In this document: piece after piece, positions 38,588-47,084 of the stretch | Layout of the letters: the number at the start of each line of letters is the position of its first letter | Position numbering within the stretch: position 1 is the stretch's first letter | Origin: an uncultured beta proteobacterium | Lineage (GTDB): Bacteria > Pseudomonadota > Gammaproteobacteria > Burkholderiales > Burkholderiaceae_C | Assembly (NCBI GenBank): GCA_903838565.1 | Contig: CAILZB010000104.1 | Coordinates: forward strand, 1 to 64,000 | DNA length: 64,000 bases | Reading direction: 5' to 3' | Position numbers and translations under genes: made by a program | Notes under the pieces: generated by a model | Told to the model about the DNA's origin: nothing | Databases searched by the model: none | Seen by the model: only the letters and a program-made list of their open reading frames with translations

Positions 38588-39451
38588 TCAAAGGTCGTAG
38601 AACTTGCGAATCGCGTCCCAGGCTTGCTGCGGATCGTCCAGGTACTGGAACAGCTTCAGGTCTTCGGCTGAGATCACCCCTTCGTCTACCAGCACGTCCA
38701 TGTTCACCAGCCGCTTCCAGTAGTCGGAACCGAACAGGATGATGGGAACGGCCTTGGCTTTTTGCGTCTGCACCAGCGTGATGATTTCAAACAGCTCGTC
38801 CAGCGTGCCAAAGCCGCCCGGAAACGCCACCAGCGCCTTGGCGCGCATCATGAAGTGCATCTTGCGCAGCGCGAAGTAGTGAAACTTGAAGCTCAGCGAG
38901 GGCGTGACGTAGGGGTTGGCCTGCTGCTCGTGCGGCAGCGTGATGTTCAGGCCCACGGTCTGTGCGCCGCCCTCGTGCGCGCCGCGATTCGCCGCTTCCA
39001 TGATGCCGGGGCCGCCGCCGGTGCAGATGTAGAGCCGCTCTTCTGGCGGGCGCAGGTGACTGTAGTCGGCGACGAGCCGGCTGAAGCTGCGCGCCAGTTC
39101 GTAATAGCGCGCGTTGCGCACCTGGCGCTGCGCCTGCACCAGCGCTTGTGCGTCGCCGCTGGCCTGGGCTGCCGCCAGCAACTTGACCGCGGCTTCGGTA
39201 TCGCAAAAGCGTGCACTGCCGAAGACCACGATGGTGTTCTCTATGCCCTGTGCCTGCTGTGCGAGGTCGGGCTTGAGCAGCTCGAGCTGGCAGCGTATGC
39301 CGCGCGTTTCACGCCGCAGCAGGAACTCGGTGTCGGCAAAGGCCAGGCGGTGCGCGTTGGGGCGGCGCTGGCGCTCCTGGATGTCTTGCGGCGTCAGGTC
39401 TGCCCAGGCGTCTGGAAGGACTCGTTCGGGGAGGTGCGAAGGGGCGTTCAT
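38588..39451 (-). CDS. LOG-family protein (TIGR00730; nucleotide 5'-monophosphate phosphoribohydrolase-like)
   Basis: 287 residues from the ATG at 39451; the extra in-frame TTG six codons upstream is not needed. The Rossmann-like core carries VVFGSARFCD, the glycine-rich GGGPGIMEAANRGA and the family motif PGGFGTLDELFEI. Such proteins (LOG, lysine-decarboxylase-like) remove ribose 5-phosphate from nucleoside monophosphates; activity on cytokinin-type or ordinary nucleotides cannot be told apart here. The N-terminal ~90 residues form a longer extension than in plant LOG, as in other proteobacterial members. Confidence 0.88.
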   Translation of the reverse strand: MNAPSHLPERVLPDAWADLTPQDIQERQRRPNAHRLAFADTEFLLRRETRGIRCQLELLKPDLAQQAQGIENTIVVFGSARFCDTEAAVKLLAAAQASGDAQALVQAQRQVRNARYYELARSFSRLVADYSHLRPPEERLYICTGGGPGIMEAANRGAHEGGAQTVGLNITLPHEQQANPYVTPSLSFKFHYFALRKMHFMMRAKALVAFPGGFGTLDELFEIITLVQTQKAKAVPIILFGSDYWKRLVNMDVLVDEGVISAEDLKLFQYLDDPQQAWDAIRKFYDL

Positions 39452-39475
39452 GGGGCTATTTTGCCCCAAGGGAAT

Positions 39476-39889
39476 TCAAACCGGGTCGTTCGTGCCCAGA
39501 CCAAGCGCCTGCGCCAGCGTGTCTGTGGAAAGGGGCTTGGTGAATGCGCCCAGCACGCTGATGCCATGGGCCACGGCGATCTGCTGGGCCACGCTCAGCA
39601 GCCCCTTGTCTCCGCCCGACACCAGCACCAACGCCCCCTGAAACTGGCGCTTGACCAGTTCGCCGACAAATTCAATGCCGTCCATGTCGGGCATGAAGAT
39701 GTCGCAGATCAGCAAGTCAGGCGGCTGCACCATCTGGCCAAGCGCACGCAGGCCCGTGCGTCCGTTGGAGGCCTTGTGGATCGAGGTGAAGCCGCATTTC
39801 TCGAGTTGGATCTGCATCAGTTCCAGCGCGAACTCGTCGTCGTCCACGACCAGCACGGTCAACAGTGCGCACAGGCTGTTTTTTTTCAT
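39476..39889 (-). CDS. Stand-alone response regulator receiver
   Basis: 137 residues from the ATG at 39889; a GTG at 39901 is the alternative. A single receiver domain: acidic pocket VVDDDEF, phospho-accepting aspartate in LLICDIFMPDMDG, a serine in LVLVSGGD, and the lysine in GAFTKPLS. No output domain, so it acts as a phosphate shuttle or protein-binding switch. It is the last gene of the seven-gene signalling operon, 27 bases after the HDOD gene. Confidence 0.9.
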   Translation of the reverse strand: MKKNSLCALLTVLVVDDDEFALELMQIQLEKCGFTSIHKASNGRTGLRALGQMVQPPDLLICDIFMPDMDGIEFVGELVKRQFQGALVLVSGGDKGLLSVAQQIAVAHGISVLGAFTKPLSTDTLAQALGLGTNDPV

Positions 39890-39916
39890 CGGGATGTTCA
39901 CGAATGGATGGTTTTT

Positions 39917-40795
39917 TCAGGTCTTGGCTGCATGGCCGGAGAAGAAATTATTCGCATGCTGGCTGCGCGCCTCGATGCGGCCAAACAGCGCTTGGGCGCC
40001 CTCGTCCCAGACCAGGCCCAGACGCTCGCAGGACGCGCTGGACAGGAAGCTGACGCGGTTCTCATCGCCCCCGGACAGGTTCAGCGCGTTGCTCAACACC
40101 TCGGCGATATGCACCAGATCCACCAAGGGGCTCACGCTGTCAGGCAGTGGCGCGTGGTGGCCCTGAATCGCGGAACAGATCTCCGTGGGCAGTTCCCAAT
40201 CCTGTGCCAGCCAGGCACCGACCGTGCTGTGGTCGGCACCGAAGTGTTCGCGCTCCACCTCCTCGATACTTCTTGAGCGGCTGAGCGATTCGGCCCAGCA
40301 GGCCTGATAGGCCGGGGCGTCGAAGCTGTAGAACCAGAACTGGCCGATGTCATGCAGCAGGCCCGCGACCAGGGCGGTGTCAGTGCAGACCGGCGGCGCG
40401 ACATTCAACGCCAGCTCCTGACTGCAAACGCCAACCGAGACGCAGTGCTGCCACAGCCGCTGCGAGTGCGGGTCCTGATCACCGGCACCGATGAAGCCGT
40501 TCAAGCTGCTGATCAAGGCGATCTCGCGCACCCGGCTCATGCCGATGAGCGAGGTGGCAGCGTAAATGTCGATCAGCCCGGACTCCCTGCGCCCGCGCTC
40601 GGACGCCCGGTTTGCCGCCGACAGCACGCGCGCCGTGATGATGGGGTCGTGCTCGATGCACTGCGCCAGCGTCCTGACGCTGCCGTCAGGGTCGTCGATG
40701 GTGGCCAGAATCTCGGCAATGATGCGGGGAAAGCTGCGCATCGCGCGGCTGTGTTCCAGCACCTGCGCACGTTTCAAGGGTAGCTTTTTCATCAT
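39917..40795 (-). CDS. HDOD-domain signalling protein
   Basis: 292 residues. The HDOD region (residues ~15-215) contains PRIIAEILATIDDPDGSVRTL, DPIITARVLSAANRA and LLHDIGQFWFY. HDOD is an HD-related domain generally without phosphodiesterase activity; here an HD pair remains (HDIG) but the other HD-GYP metal residues are not obvious. It is found beside c-di-GMP and two-component proteins and is thought to act in protein contacts. The start overlaps the upstream small gene by four bases (ATGA). Confidence 0.88.
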   Translation of the reverse strand: MMKKLPLKRAQVLEHSRAMRSFPRIIAEILATIDDPDGSVRTLAQCIEHDPIITARVLSAANRASERGRRESGLIDIYAATSLIGMSRVREIALISSLNGFIGAGDQDPHSQRLWQHCVSVGVCSQELALNVAPPVCTDTALVAGLLHDIGQFWFYSFDAPAYQACWAESLSRSRSIEEVEREHFGADHSTVGAWLAQDWELPTEICSAIQGHHAPLPDSVSPLVDLVHIAEVLSNALNLSGGDENRVSFLSSASCERLGLVWDEGAQALFGRIEARSQHANNFFSGHAAKT

Positions 40796-41118
40796 GCGCT
40801 GCGGTACGTCAGAACCTGATCGAACAGCGCTGCCATCGTCGGGTCCGACAGGTTGGCGCGCTCAAAAATGCGCATCACCTGACCTGCCACCCGTGCGGTG
40901 TCGATGGCCACGTCCTCGTCGCTGCGCAGGTCGGGTTCAGCGATGAAGATGAACTCGACGCGATGGGATGCGATTTGACGCAGGTTGTCATCGGTCAGCG
41001 TATGGCCCGCGGGCAGGCTGAAGCTCATGGCGCCTCCGCTCACGGCGTTGGCTGGCGCAGCCAGAACCATTCCGGTCTGGGCTTCTACGACAGGGAGGTA
41101 ACGGTGACGAGTTCTCAT
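40792..41118 (-). CDS. Small protein resembling the N-terminal module of HD-GYP/HDOD regulators
   Basis: 108 residues. The segment GMVLAAPANAVSGG followed by SLPAGHTLTDDNLRQIASHR and VEFIFIAEPD matches the pattern (GMVL...LPAGTxLT...L...GVxxV) seen at the head of many HD-GYP proteins, here as a free protein. No catalytic motif is visible. Four-base overlaps at both ends, with the kinase gene before and the HDOD gene after, show it belongs to the operon and is probably translated with them. Function unknown; an adaptor for the HDOD protein is the simplest guess. Confidence 0.75.
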   Translation of the reverse strand: MRTRHRYLPVVEAQTGMVLAAPANAVSGGAMSFSLPAGHTLTDDNLRQIASHRVEFIFIAEPDLRSDEDVAIDTARVAGQVMRIFERANLSDPTMAALFDQVLTYRSA

Positions 41119-43388
41119 GGGAATCCCGGGTTCTGATCCGATGAATGCAGTATCGCCTCAATTTCGGCGCTGCCTTGTGCCTGCGTGGGCAGTGGCACTG
41201 AAGCGCGCGTGGCTTGTTCGCGCGCAACGGGGTATTTGAGTTCGGGCCTGGCCTGGGGGCTTGATGCGGGGGCCGGGAACAACATGGGCAGCGTCAGACT
41301 CACGCGCGTACCCCGTCCCGGGGCGCTGACGATGTCGAGCTGGCCGCGGTGGAGGTCAAGGATCTCCTTGACGATGCTCATGCCCAGGCCGGTCCCGGGA
41401 AATTTGCCCGAGCTGTCGGCGCGGTAAAAGCGCTCGCACACGCGTGCCAGTTGAACCGCGCTCATGCCGATGCCCTGGTCGCTCACTTGAATGCAGACCC
41501 TGTGCTCCAGCCCGGCCAGCGTCAGCACCTCGATCTGCACCACGACCGGCCCGGCCTTTGGCGAGTACTTGTAGGCGTTGGAGAGCACGTTCACCAGCGC
41601 CTGGCGCAGCTTTTGCGCATCTGCCATGACGTGCAGCGCCAGCATCGGCATGCGCAATTCAGGTGCGCTGCGCGACGCAGGCAAGGGCAGCGCTTTGGCC
41701 ACATCAGCCATCAGTTCTTGCAGGCAGACGCGGGTGTAGCGGAAGTCCTTGCCGCGGCGCGCCTCGATGCGGGCCAGATCGAGCAACTCGTTCAGGATAT
41801 TGGCCATGAGCTTGGACTGCTCCAGGATGATGGACAGAAACTCCTTCTGCTCTGTCGCCTTGAATTCCTGGTTCAGCAGGATTTCCGAGAATCCCAGAAT
41901 GCTGGCCATGGGCGTGCGCAACTCGTGCGCCGCGGTCGAGAGGAATTCGCTCTTCATCTGATCGACCTCGGTCTCGTGCGTCACGTCGCGGAAATACAGG
42001 ATCTGCGAAACCGTGCTGGCCTGGCTGCAGCGCAGTCCCACCTGAAGGGTGCGCTTGACGGCGCCGTCCATTTCAATCAGATCCTGCGCATCGGATTTGC
42101 CCGCCATGACCTGCGCACGCAGCGAGGCGACGCCGCAAAATGAAGGCGCCGACCGGCAGCGCTGCGACAACCAGACCGAAAAATCGTGTTCGTCGAGTCC
42201 TTCCAGTCGCACCTCGCCCATCGCGGTCATCTGGGCAAAGGCGGGGCTCACGTATTTGACGCAGCGCCGCTGGTCGAACGAGACGAAGCCGTCCGGGCTC
42301 AGCGCGAAGATGGCGTTGAGCTGTTCGGTGCGGTCCTGCAGCAGGTCCTTGGCCGATTGGCGCGCCGCGATCTCCTTTCGGATCTGCCGCAAGTGACGGG
42401 TCAGCGCGAGCGCCAGCGCAACGATCAGCAGGGTCACGATGCCGGCTTGCAGCCACAGTGCATTTCTCGCGCTGCGGTGGTTGGCCAACAACTCCTGTGT
42501 GTCCAGCCCGGCCACGACCGCCAGCTCGTATTGCGGAATCTTGCGAAAGTAATAGTGGCGCTCGACCCCGTCCACCGATGAGCGCAAGGTGTAGGTTCCG
42601 GCCATCTGGCCGGCTGCGATTCGTTCGAACAGCGGCGTCGTCAGCGCCAGGTTGGCGAACTCCTGCTTGCGTTCGATCGGCTCCTTCGGCGCCGATGCGG
42701 ACGAGGCGGGGTCGAGCGCTTCTTCGACCCCCACCTTGCGCGCGCGCGCAACGCCGTCCAAACCATACAGCGCGTGAACGCCTTTGCGGCCGAGGTTGAG
42801 TTCGCCATAGAAACGGGTGAAGTAGCCGGGGTCGATGGAGAGCACGGCCACACCCGCGAAGTCGCCGTTGGCGCGGGTGATGCGCCGACTGAGCTGGATC
42901 GACCACTTGCCGCTGGCGCGTCCGAGCACGGGCTTGGAGACAAACAACTCGCCGGTATCGGTAGGCACATGCACCTTGAAGTGCTCGCGATCGGACAGAT
43001 CCAGTCTGCCCTTGATCGGCAGGTTGGACAGGATGTAGATCCCGTTCACATCGATCACGCCCACCTGATTGAAGATCTCGGTGTCGATCACGCCCTTGGC
43101 GGTCAGGTTGCTCAAGTCCAGGCGCGGCCCGACTTCGAGGTAGCGCGACTGGACAAAGCGCAGCACCTGATCGGCGCTGCGCAGCGTGCGGTTCGCATGC
43201 TCCTGGCTGACGCGCGTGAGATTGGCCAGATCGCGTTCTGCGCCTTCAAGCTCGCGCGTGCGGCTGGCGCTGACCAGCGAAAACACCTGCCACCACGTCA
43301 GCACGATGAGGCAGGCCGCAGCCAGCCAGAGCAGGATCAGCGTACGGCGATGACGCGCATCGCCCTGCGCGATTTCCGGGTCGGTCAT
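41115..43388 (-). CDS. Membrane sensor histidine kinase with Cache-like sensor and PAS domain
   Basis: 757 residues. Helix 1 at ~15-39, a ~270-residue periplasmic region resembling a double Cache sensor (DVNGIYILSNLPIKG, DREHFKVH, GDFAGVAVLSIDPGYF), helix 2 at ~311-331, then a PAS domain (~352-470). The HisKA domain has the phospho-accepting His488 in STAAHELRTPMAS. The ATPase domain shows NVLSNAYKYSPK, VSDQGIGMS and FPGTGLGMSIVKEI. No receiver is fused, so its partners are probably the three receiver proteins of the same operon. It probably senses a small extracytoplasmic ligand. Confidence 0.92.
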   Translation of the reverse strand: MTDPEIAQGDARHRRTLILLWLAAACLIVLTWWQVFSLVSASRTRELEGAERDLANLTRVSQEHANRTLRSADQVLRFVQSRYLEVGPRLDLSNLTAKGVIDTEIFNQVGVIDVNGIYILSNLPIKGRLDLSDREHFKVHVPTDTGELFVSKPVLGRASGKWSIQLSRRITRANGDFAGVAVLSIDPGYFTRFYGELNLGRKGVHALYGLDGVARARKVGVEEALDPASSASAPKEPIERKQEFANLALTTPLFERIAAGQMAGTYTLRSSVDGVERHYYFRKIPQYELAVVAGLDTQELLANHRSARNALWLQAGIVTLLIVALALALTRHLRQIRKEIAARQSAKDLLQDRTEQLNAIFALSPDGFVSFDQRRCVKYVSPAFAQMTAMGEVRLEGLDEHDFSVWLSQRCRSAPSFCGVASLRAQVMAGKSDAQDLIEMDGAVKRTLQVGLRCSQASTVSQILYFRDVTHETEVDQMKSEFLSTAAHELRTPMASILGFSEILLNQEFKATEQKEFLSIILEQSKLMANILNELLDLARIEARRGKDFRYTRVCLQELMADVAKALPLPASRSAPELRMPMLALHVMADAQKLRQALVNVLSNAYKYSPKAGPVVVQIEVLTLAGLEHRVCIQVSDQGIGMSAVQLARVCERFYRADSSGKFPGTGLGMSIVKEILDLHRGQLDIVSAPGRGTRVSLTLPMLFPAPASSPQARPELKYPVAREQATRASVPLPTQAQGSAEIEAILHSSDQNPGFP

Positions 43389-43403
43389 GGGGCTGGCCTT
43401 CGA

Positions 43404-45608
43404 TCAGCGGGCCAGGGCCCACGGCAGGAAGGCCTCTGCCGGCATGGGGCGGCCGGTGAGGTAGCCCTGCACCAGATCACAGCCCTGTGCGGCCAGAACA
43501 TCCATCTGGCCGCTGTTCTCCACCCCTGCGGCGGTCACATCCAGACCCATGGCGAAGCCGATACCGACAAAACATTGACTCAACGCCTGTGCGTCGTCGG
43601 ACTGAGCCAAATTCTGAACAATGCGTTGGCTGATCTTCAGGCGGTCGAACTGCAGGGAGCGCAACTGCGACAGGTTGCTGGATCCGACGCCGAAATCCGT
43701 CACGGCGAGCTTGACGCCGAGCTCGCGCAAGGCGCTTTGGCGCAGGGGATGCTCCAGCAGGCATTGCATTGCGGTGGCTTCGCTGACCTCCAGTTCCAGC
43801 TGGGAAGCGTCGACGCCGCAGTCGAGCAGGATCTGGCCCACGCGAGTCGGGAATTTCAGGTCCTGCAACTGGATCGATGACACGTGCACGGACAGTGTCA
43901 AATCCGGCAGGCCGTTGTCCTTCCAGAAACGAAGCTGCGCGCAGGCGGTGCGCAGAACCCAGTCACCGAGCGCCACGATGGCGCCATTGCTCTCGGCAAT
44001 CGGAATGAAAGTCCCCGGTGAAATGTCGCCCAGGCTGGCATGGTGCCAGCGCAGCAGCGCTTCGCAACCGCACAGTCGCTGACCATGGTCCGGCGTGACT
44101 TGGGGCTGAAACACCAACTGCATTTCGTTGCGTTCCAGCGCGCGCCACAAGTCAAAGCCCAGATCGCGCGCTCCGGCCGTGGTCTCGCCCGTATCGTAGA
44201 AACTGAACTCCAGTCCAAAGCGTTTTGCGCCGAACATCGCGGCATCGGCATTCTTGAGCAGGGTGGCGGTGTCCTCGCCGTCGGCGGGATAGCGGGCACA
44301 GCCGATGCTGGCGCCGATCTGCATCTCGTGCCCATCAATTTTCAGTGGCGCACTCACCGACTGCAACAGGCTGCTGGCAATGCTTTGCGCATTGCCATCG
44401 TCCACGGGACTTTGCAGCAGGATCACGAATTCGTCGCCGCCCACGCGGGCCACGGTGTCGCTGTCGCGCAGGCTTGCGCTCATGCGTGCGCTGACGATCT
44501 TGAGCACCTGATCGCCCACCGCGTGCCCAAACTCGTCATTCACGAGCTTGAACTTGTTCAGGTCCAGCACCAGCAGGCACAGGCCGCTTCGGTTGCGAGC
44601 GGCGACCGCCAATGCCTGTTTCATGCGGTCTTCCAGCAATCGACGGTTGGGCAGACCGGTCAAGGCATCGTGGTGCGCCAGTCGAGCGAGTTCCGCCGCC
44701 TCGCTGGCGCGATGCGTGATGTCGTCGAATGCGCAGAGGTAGGAGACGGTTTCGCCGTGGACATTCCTGATCGCCTTCACGGTCTTCCAGTCGGTGTAGA
44801 TCTGGCCGGTCTTGCGGCGGTTGAAGAATTCGCCGGTCCAGTTGCCGTCGTCGACCAGATGCGCCCAGAAGGCACGGTAGAAAGAGGGGTCCTGCCGGCC
44901 CGAACTGAGGATGCGAGGGTTCTGGCCGATGGCCTCGTCTGCGCTGTAGCCGGTGACGCGGGCAAAGGACGGGTTGACGGCGACGATGCGGCCCTCAGGG
45001 TCGGTCATCAGAACGCCTTCGGGGCAGTGCTCCAGCGCGAGCCAGTTCTTCTGGACTTCCAACGAATTCTGGCCCGCGTGCGGCTGTGGCCTGAGCAGCC
45101 AATAAATTTCCAGGGTGTCTACCGTTCGCACCGGGAAGACCAGGGCGTCGTAGGGAAGGGAGGGAACTTTTGCGCAATCAAACAGCATCAACTCGCGCTG
45201 CTCGATCGCGCTGGTGGCGTCAGGGGCGGAGAATTTTTTCAACAATGCGTTGACCGTGTCGACGCCGCACGGATGCGTGAACTGCAGGATGGATTGAAAC
45301 CGCAGGTCCAATCCGGACGACGACAAGGCCTTTTGCGTGCTCGGGCTGGCGAAGGTGATTTCCCCCTGTTCGCTCGTCACCAGGTACTGGTCCATGCCGT
45401 GCCGGACGGCATTCACCAGGACGTCCTGGTTGTGACCACTTCGGCCATGAAATTGCAGCACCGTCTGGTACTGCTGCTGCAGGCGGCTGTGCTGCTCCAT
45501 CACGGCGCTCAGATCCTGCGCATAGCTGAACAACTGGCGCTGCAGATTGATGATGGCTTTGAGCGCTTCGTCGCGCAGGCCTGCTGTCGCTTTGGATGGC
45601 GGCTTCAA
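43404..45608 (-). CDS. PAS-GGDEF-EAL protein with an intact GGDEF and a degenerate EAL domain
   Basis: 734 residues. A coiled segment and a PAS-like region at ~60-170, a second PAS with PAC at ~185-300, then GGDEF at ~310-470: active motif GGDEF at 390-394 and inhibitory I-site RDSD at 381-384 with the correct five-residue spacing. The EAL domain (~480-730) keeps E516 (EALLRW), E607 and QGY but has His575 where the metal-binding Asn is expected, Thr637 for the first Asp of DDFG, Ser660 for the Asp of KID and Ala694 for the Glu of AEGVE. It is therefore predicted to make c-di-GMP but not to break it down. It overlaps the receiver gene upstream by four bases. Confidence 0.92.
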   Translation of the reverse strand: MKPPSKATAGLRDEALKAIINLQRQLFSYAQDLSAVMEQHSRLQQQYQTVLQFHGRSGHNQDVLVNAVRHGMDQYLVTSEQGEITFASPSTQKALSSSGLDLRFQSILQFTHPCGVDTVNALLKKFSAPDATSAIEQRELMLFDCAKVPSLPYDALVFPVRTVDTLEIYWLLRPQPHAGQNSLEVQKNWLALEHCPEGVLMTDPEGRIVAVNPSFARVTGYSADEAIGQNPRILSSGRQDPSFYRAFWAHLVDDGNWTGEFFNRRKTGQIYTDWKTVKAIRNVHGETVSYLCAFDDITHRASEAAELARLAHHDALTGLPNRRLLEDRMKQALAVAARNRSGLCLLVLDLNKFKLVNDEFGHAVGDQVLKIVSARMSASLRDSDTVARVGGDEFVILLQSPVDDGNAQSIASSLLQSVSAPLKIDGHEMQIGASIGCARYPADGEDTATLLKNADAAMFGAKRFGLEFSFYDTGETTAGARDLGFDLWRALERNEMQLVFQPQVTPDHGQRLCGCEALLRWHHASLGDISPGTFIPIAESNGAIVALGDWVLRTACAQLRFWKDNGLPDLTLSVHVSSIQLQDLKFPTRVGQILLDCGVDASQLELEVSEATAMQCLLEHPLRQSALRELGVKLAVTDFGVGSSNLSQLRSLQFDRLKISQRIVQNLAQSDDAQALSQCFVGIGFAMGLDVTAAGVENSGQMDVLAAQGCDLVQGYLTGRPMPAEAFLPWALAR

Positions 45609-45967
45609 TTGGATTTCCCCTTGACCCAGGACACGACTTGCAGCGGGCTGAAAGGCTTGACGAAGTAGGCGTCAGCGCCGCGCTTTCGGGCGTCATCGCC
45701 GTCGCCGGTTTGGCCCCGAGCGGTGATCATCGCGACCAGGATGTCCTGGGTCGCAGGGTCGCCCTTGATCGCATCGAGCACCTGCAATCCGTCCATTTCG
45801 CCCGGCATCATGACGTCGAGCAGCACGAATTTCGGGTGATGGCGGCGCACCGCTTCCAGAGCGCTTACCCCGTCTTCGGCCTCGATGATTTCATGTGCCT
45901 TGCCCAGGGTGATGGTCAGCAGTCGGCGAATGTCGGAGTGGTCGTCGACGATGAGGATGTGGGACAT
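45605..45967 (-). CDS. Stand-alone response regulator receiver (CheY-like)
   Basis: 120 residues from the ATG at 45967; the frame stays open for 32 codons upstream without receiver character. Acidic pair IVDDHSD, phosphorylation site VLLDVMMPGEMDG, threonine in AMITARG and lysine in YFVKPFSP are all present. The FVKPFSP end is typical of receivers. No output domain. It starts the overlapping chain with the GGDEF gene and is probably phosphorylated by the kinase two genes downstream. Confidence 0.92.
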   Translation of the reverse strand: MSHILIVDDHSDIRRLLTITLGKAHEIIEAEDGVSALEAVRRHHPKFVLLDVMMPGEMDGLQVLDAIKGDPATQDILVAMITARGQTGDGDDARKRGADAYFVKPFSPLQVVSWVKGKSN

Positions 45968-46093
45968 GGTGCTTGGCTCCAGGTTTTGGGGAGGTGGCTT
46001 CGAGAGGGGGGCGACGTATCGTCGAGGGCGATCAGGGTGGTGCTCAGTGGTGCAGCGTTGCACGTCGGCCGCGCCGACTGAACTGGAAAAGCT

Positions 46094-46726
46094 TCATGCC
46101 GGCCTCAGCACGCCCGGGGCGCGTTGGCTGATGCCGGTCGCAATCGCGAGCAGGCGTTCGAAGGGAATCGGTTTGGGCAAAATTTCAATCCCGGCGGGTA
46201 TGCCGCCCTTTTGCCTGATCTCTGCAGAGTCCAGCCCTGATACCACAACAATCGTGGTGTTGGAAACTTCGGGTGCCTGGTGCAGCACGCGCAGCATGTT
46301 GAAGCCGTCCATGCCAGGCATCTGCAGGTCGGTCACCAGCAGGTCGGGCGTGTTGCGGCCCATGGCCAGCAGCGCGGTGACGGCGTTGTCCAGGGCGACC
46401 ACTTCGGGCGCCATTGGCCACTGGGCCAGCTTGGCACGATAAAGCCGCAGCAGGATGGCGTCGTCGTCCACGATCATCACGCGCAGTCGCCGCTGAGCGG
46501 ATGGTGCTGCAACGCGGCGTTCGGTGACGCCGCGCTGCGGTGTCGGGCCCTTGTGCAACATCGCCTCGACCGATGCGCGCAGCACCCGACGGTGCCCTCC
46601 GGTGGTGCGCCAGGCCTGAAGAATTCCGCTCTCGACCCAGAGCTGAATGGTGCTCACGGCAACGCCCAGCATATCGGCTGCTTCACGGGTCGTAAAAAAG
46701 TTCTTTTCGACTGCGACTGGCTGCAT
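46094..46726 (-). CDS. Response regulator with an N-terminal excisionase/MerR-type HTH
   Basis: 210 residues. Residues ~10-60 form a winged-helix of the excisionase/MerR type (FFTTREAADMLGVAVSTIQL, GHRRVLRAS). After a short basic linker, residues ~82-205 form a receiver: MIVDDDA, LLVTDLQMPGMDG, VVVSGLD and LPKPIPF. The order DNA-binding first, receiver second, is reversed from the common OmpR/NarL layout. It is the first gene of the signalling operon and is the only clear DNA-binding protein there, so autoregulation is plausible. Confidence 0.9.
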   Translation of the reverse strand: MQPVAVEKNFFTTREAADMLGVAVSTIQLWVESGILQAWRTTGGHRRVLRASVEAMLHKGPTPQRGVTERRVAAPSAQRRLRVMIVDDDAILLRLYRAKLAQWPMAPEVVALDNAVTALLAMGRNTPDLLVTDLQMPGMDGFNMLRVLHQAPEVSNTTIVVVSGLDSAEIRQKGGIPAGIEILPKPIPFERLLAIATGISQRAPGVLRPA

Positions 46727-46758
46727 GGTGGAGGGGCCTGAAGTGTTTGACAGTATAA

Positions 46759-46793
46759 ATTATATCGAAAAGTGATTATCGCAACCAATAATC
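46759..46793 (-). promoter_or_regulatory. Candidate promoter and operator of the signalling operon
   Basis: The gap 46727-47084 has no gene. Its first ~90 bases are strikingly AT-rich. On the minus strand TATAAT (46759-46764) and TTGGTT (46783-46788) are 18 bases apart and 33 bases upstream of the first ATG. An inverted repeat GATTAT-N8-ATAATC (46774-46793) covers the spacer and the -35 box, a place where a regulator would block or recruit polymerase. In the rest of the gap I see only the efp terminator. Confidence 0.55.
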
Positions 46794-47034
46794 ATCAAAT
46801 TAAATTACTTTTCATCATTTAATTTCAAGGTTTGACATTCGAGCTGAGGCGAGTCGGTTGTGTTCAGCGGCGACTCCAAAGCGAAGCCAGGGGTGCAAAG
46901 CACAGGCTTTGCGGTGCGGCTGGGTGCCGGCCAGGCGATCACAATGCATTCAGGTCAGTCAACGTGGACGACTGCCGGGATCGCTGGGATGGTCATTCAG
47001 CACGTAGTCCAGTCCGTGCCAAGTTCGGCGGGGC

Positions 47035-47062
47035 AAAAAAAAAGACTCCCGAAGGAGTCTTG
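47035..47062 (-). terminator. Terminator of efp
   Basis: On the minus strand AAGACTCC pairs with GGAGTCTT around a TTCG tetraloop and is followed by an unbroken run of T. It lies 22 bases after the efp stop. Confidence 0.92.
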
Positions 47063-47084
47063 ATTGACTGCACAGACTTTGACG

